DNA of 64,000 nt, taken from NCBI RefSeq assembly GCF_019219075.1, contig NZ_JAHUWJ010000004.1:124001-188000 (forward strand), given 5' to 3'. Source of the DNA: Chitinophaga sp. sic0106 (lineage in GTDB: Bacteria > Bacteroidota > Bacteroidia > Chitinophagales > Chitinophagaceae). Of the stretch, positions 61,262 through 64,000 are shown piece after piece. A model generated the notes under the pieces. That model was not told where the DNA came from and searched no databases. It saw only the letters and a program-made list of their open reading frames with translations. The position numbers and the translations under genes are program-made. Within the stretch, counting starts at the first letter, position 1. Every line of letters starts with the position of its first letter.

Positions 61262-63667
61262 ATGAAACAATTTTTACTGCGCTCCGCTACCCCAAAAGCA
61301 CTGATGGTGATCCTGCTGTTAGTGGCGGTTTGGAGCCAGGCAGCAGCAGACGATATCCTATCCGCCATCAGAGGACGCGTCCTCACTTCCGATGGACTAC
61401 CTGCCCCATATGTTACCGTTAGATTGCAACATACAAATTACGGCGCCCTTACTGATGCTAATGGCGACTTCGTAATCAAAAGAGTGAAACCAGGAAAATA
61501 TACCCTGGTGATTTCCCTGGTAGGCTATGAGAATGTAACGCAGGCTATAGAAGTAGAAACCGATAAAATCTCCCAGACAAATATTACCCTAGGTGCTTCC
61601 GGCCAGCAAATGAAGGAAATCACCATAGTAGGTGAATCCAATAAATACACCGTACTTACCCCTTCCAACTCCCTGCGTTTAAACCAACCCCTGGTAGAAG
61701 TACCACAAAGCATTACAGAAGTATCCAAAGAAATAATGGCCGACCAGCAGATATATAACATGCAGGAAGGTGTTACCAGAAACGTTTCCGGCGTGTCGCG
61801 CCTGGCGCACTGGGATATGTACGCCAATATCCAGATGCGTGGTAGTCGCGCTACCTCCATGCGTAACGGCATGAACGTGTTCATCAGCCCATGGAGCCCG
61901 CTCGTAGAAGACTTCAGCATGGTGGACCGTATCGAATTTGTAAAAGGCCCTGCGGGTTTTATGCTGTCCAACGGCGAACCTGGCGGCCTCTATAACGTAG
62001 TTACCAAAAAACCTACCGGCAACACCGGTGGCGAGGTGACCATGTCCCTCGGCAGCTACGATAACTACCGCGCTACCCTCGACCTGGACGGTAAATTATC
62101 TAAGGATGGCAAGCTGCTCTACCGCTTTAATCTGGCCGGTGAAGCAAAAAATGGCTGGCGCGATTTCGACTACACTAACCGCTACAGCATTTCTCCGGTA
62201 CTCAAATATTTAATCGACGATAAAAACAGCATCACCCTGGAATATAACCTCCAGTATATGCAGCTGCCGGTAATTGGTGGTAACTACTCCTTCTCCAAGC
62301 GTGGCTATGGGGACCTGCCCAGGAACTTCACTACCATTGAAGGGAATATGGACCCTACTACCATCAAAGACAACAGCGTAATGGCATTTTATGAACACAA
62401 GTTTAGCCAGGACTGGAAACTGACCGCGCAATTCGGTTACTTCCACTTCAGCCAGATCGGACAGAGCATGTGGCCTAAAGGTTTTTATGATGCTAATAAC
62501 GACAGCCTGCTGCAACGCAGCATCAACATCTGGGATGGACTGGGCCTCAACAAAACGGCGCAGGTGTTTATCAACGGTACCGTTAGAACCGGTGCACTGG
62601 TTCACAATATCCTCGGTGGTGTAGATATGAAATACAGCAACTATTGGGCTGACTGGAGTCAGGGCGCAGACTTCGGCGATGGTACCTTTAACATCTACAA
62701 TCCTGTATATGGTGGCGTAAAAATGCCTAAATGGGACCGCTCTACGGATATCCGTACCCGTGGTGTAGAATATAACTACGGCTACAGCGCAGTATACCTG
62801 CAGGATCAGATCGGATTCTTCAACGACGCACTTCGCTTTACCCTCGCCGGCCGTTATACTACCAATTCCGTAGTGAGTCCGTACGATGGCAAGAACAAAG
62901 ACAGCAAATTCACGCCACGCTTTGGTATCAGCTATTCTATTGACCGCAATACTTCCGTATACGGCGTATACGATGTGGCCTTCATGCAAAACCCGGGACT
63001 GGACTATCAAAAGAAAACTTTTGAACCACTCACCGGTAGCAATGTGGAAGTAGGCTTCAAGCGCGACTGGTTCAACGGCCGCTTCACTTCTACCTTAGCC
63101 CTGTACCAGATCATCAAAAACAATGTACTCACACAGGACAACGATCATCCGGACCCGATAACACACCAGCCGATTTATAGTCGCACAAACGGTCAGCAAA
63201 AAATCAAAGGCCTGGAAGTAGATATCCAGGGTGAGGTTGCAAAAGGACTGAACGTAGTGGTAAACTATGCTTACACGGATGGTATTGTTTCGGAAGATAC
63301 CAAGGCGGAACTGGTAGGTAACTACGTACCAGGTATATCTAAACATATACAAAATACCTGGTTGACCTATACCCTCGGAACCGGTGCCCTGAAAGGCCTG
63401 CGCGCCAACATCGGGTATCAGTATCAGGCTGGTCGTGTAGCCGGTATGGTGTACGATAAAACTGAAAACTTCATCCCAGACTATTTCAGAATGGACGCAG
63501 GTCTTGGCTATAATATCAATAAATTCAGCATCAACGTACTGGTTAATAACCTGCTGGATAAATACCTGTGGACCGGTGGCCCTTCAGGGGATAACTTCGG
63601 TAAAATTTACTATTGGCAAACAGAACCAGGTCGTAATGTTCGCATGAGCGTTGGCTATCGTTTCTAA
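61262..63667 (+). CDS. TonB-dependent siderophore-type receptor
   Basis: An 801-residue outer-membrane receptor with a signal peptide (MKQFLLRSATPKALMVILLL, then VAVWSQAAA) and a carboxypeptidase-regulatory-like domain (IRGRVLTSDGLPAPYVTVRL, GALTDANGDFVIKRV). The plug domain has EVPQSITEVSKEIMADQQIY, GVTRNVSGVSRLAHW and VKGPAGFMLSNGEPGGLYNV, in the manner of FhuA/FecA-type receptors. A 22-strand barrel ends in WQTEPGRNVRMSVGYRF with the C-terminal Phe. It probably takes up an iron-siderophore or a similar ligand. It is followed after 33 bases by a secreted protein gene. Confidence 0.93.
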   Translation: MKQFLLRSATPKALMVILLLVAVWSQAAADDILSAIRGRVLTSDGLPAPYVTVRLQHTNYGALTDANGDFVIKRVKPGKYTLVISLVGYENVTQAIEVETDKISQTNITLGASGQQMKEITIVGESNKYTVLTPSNSLRLNQPLVEVPQSITEVSKEIMADQQIYNMQEGVTRNVSGVSRLAHWDMYANIQMRGSRATSMRNGMNVFISPWSPLVEDFSMVDRIEFVKGPAGFMLSNGEPGGLYNVVTKKPTGNTGGEVTMSLGSYDNYRATLDLDGKLSKDGKLLYRFNLAGEAKNGWRDFDYTNRYSISPVLKYLIDDKNSITLEYNLQYMQLPVIGGNYSFSKRGYGDLPRNFTTIEGNMDPTTIKDNSVMAFYEHKFSQDWKLTAQFGYFHFSQIGQSMWPKGFYDANNDSLLQRSINIWDGLGLNKTAQVFINGTVRTGALVHNILGGVDMKYSNYWADWSQGADFGDGTFNIYNPVYGGVKMPKWDRSTDIRTRGVEYNYGYSAVYLQDQIGFFNDALRFTLAGRYTTNSVVSPYDGKNKDSKFTPRFGISYSIDRNTSVYGVYDVAFMQNPGLDYQKKTFEPLTGSNVEVGFKRDWFNGRFTSTLALYQIIKNNVLTQDNDHPDPITHQPIYSRTNGQQKIKGLEVDIQGEVAKGLNVVVNYAYTDGIVSEDTKAELVGNYVPGISKHIQNTWLTYTLGTGALKGLRANIGYQYQAGRVAGMVYDKTENFIPDYFRMDAGLGYNINKFSINVLVNNLLDKYLWTGGPSGDNFGKIYYWQTEPGRNVRMSVGYRF

Positions 63668-63700
63668 TATTTATCATCGTAACAAACCCTCACTATAAAA

Positions 63701-64000
63701 ATGAAAAAAGTACTATTTTCTGTATTACTGTGTTGCAGCATGTTTACTGCCTTTGGTCACGCCCTCTGGATCGAAACTTCCGTAAACGGTAAAAAAGGTC
63801 AGACCCAGGAAGTGAAAGTCTTTTTGGGTGAATATGCCGAAAATGAAAGAGATTCTATCCAGAACTGGTTTAGCAACATGAAAGACTTTACCCTCTACCT
63901 GATAGACCCTTCCGGTAAAAAAACAAAACTGGAATGCCAGCCTGCAGGGACCTACTTTAAAGCTACTTTCACGCCGCAGCAGGATGGTGCGTATGTACTC
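63701..64000 (+). CDS. secreted DUF4198-like protein, cut by the window end
   Basis: The first 100 codons of a gene that runs past the window. It has a signal peptide (MKKVLFSVLLCCSMFTAFGH, with A following), and then GHALWIETSVNGKKGQTQEV and KVFLGEYAENERDSIQNWF. The His just after the signal peptide and the following beta-sandwich-like pattern resemble DUF4198, periplasmic proteins often found beside metal or siderophore uptake genes. It follows the receptor by 33 bases and is probably co-transcribed. The rest of the protein, and so the family, cannot be confirmed here. Confidence 0.7.
   Translation, partial: MKKVLFSVLLCCSMFTAFGHALWIETSVNGKKGQTQEVKVFLGEYAENERDSIQNWFSNMKDFTLYLIDPSGKKTKLECQPAGTYFKATFTPQQDGAYVL

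Overview
The window looks like a chromosomal segment of a Bacteroidota bacterium, most likely a Chitinophaga-type member of Chitinophagaceae. The evidence is families typical of that phylum (DUF4252 pair, DUF6660, PCMD lipoprotein, LytTR regulator, TonB-type receptors with an N-terminal carboxypeptidase-regulatory-like domain), the almost complete lack of Shine-Dalgarno sequences, and several -7 promoter boxes of the form TAnnTTTG. The genus is inferred from protein resemblance, not from an rRNA gene. I see no tRNA, rRNA, CRISPR array, insertion sequence or prophage.

Layout. 1-2.8 kb: end of a small membrane protein and two DUF4252 secreted proteins, facing a recF-DUF721 (DciA-like) pair. 2.9-8.7 kb: pdhA, a TPR membrane protein, ribH, a CCG iron-sulfur protein, an EVE-domain protein and a sirtuin, then a convergent saccharopine-dehydrogenase-like gene. 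9.1-13.2 kb: gyrA and a secreted TPR protein. 13.3-17.0 kb (minus): a LytTR response regulator and a hybrid histidine kinase flanked on both sides by genes for two similar tiny secreted Lys/Ala-rich proteins. 17.1-25.0 kb: a heavy-metal export operon (DUF6660, CzcA-type RND pump, TolC-type channel, adaptor, zinc-type P-type ATPase). 25.0-29.3 kb: an unknown secreted protein, then minus-strand MgtC, DUF763 and endonuclease V. 29.5-39.2 kb: a microprotein, an ABC exporter, a thioesterase, an outer-membrane barrel receptor, DUF695/RraB, DUF1328, a single-POTRA-like barrel protein and a nitronate monooxygenase. 39.2-46.9 kb: a glycolipid-binding-like protein, FdhF/YdeP and FdhD, an NADPH oxidoreductase, a zinc metallopeptidase, pncB and a potassium-channel-like protein with a zinc ribbon. 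47.1-55.6 kb: MarR, DinB, an MBL hydrolase, two PAP2 phosphatases, FUSC, a PCMD lipoprotein with a barrel protein, and an S10 carboxypeptidase. 55.7-60.7 kb: an AraC regulator divergent from a TolC/HlyD/MFS tripartite drug exporter. 61.2-64 kb: a siderophore-type TonB receptor and the start of a secreted protein, cut by the window edge.

Functional links. The clearest units are the metal exporter (RND plus P1B ATPase), the AraC-controlled tripartite exporter, FdhF with its sulfurtransferase FdhD, recF with DciA-like, and the receptor with its downstream secreted protein. Most of the window is ordinary core genome. The less usual signals are the kinase bracketed by paralogous tiny secreted proteins, several sites where two long hairpins abut or share an arm (one of them upstream of mgtC), a sirtuin that has lost its zinc-ribbon cysteines, a GyrA with alanine at the main quinolone-resistance position, and a few palindromes placed like operators. 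No clearly new defence or mobile system was found.
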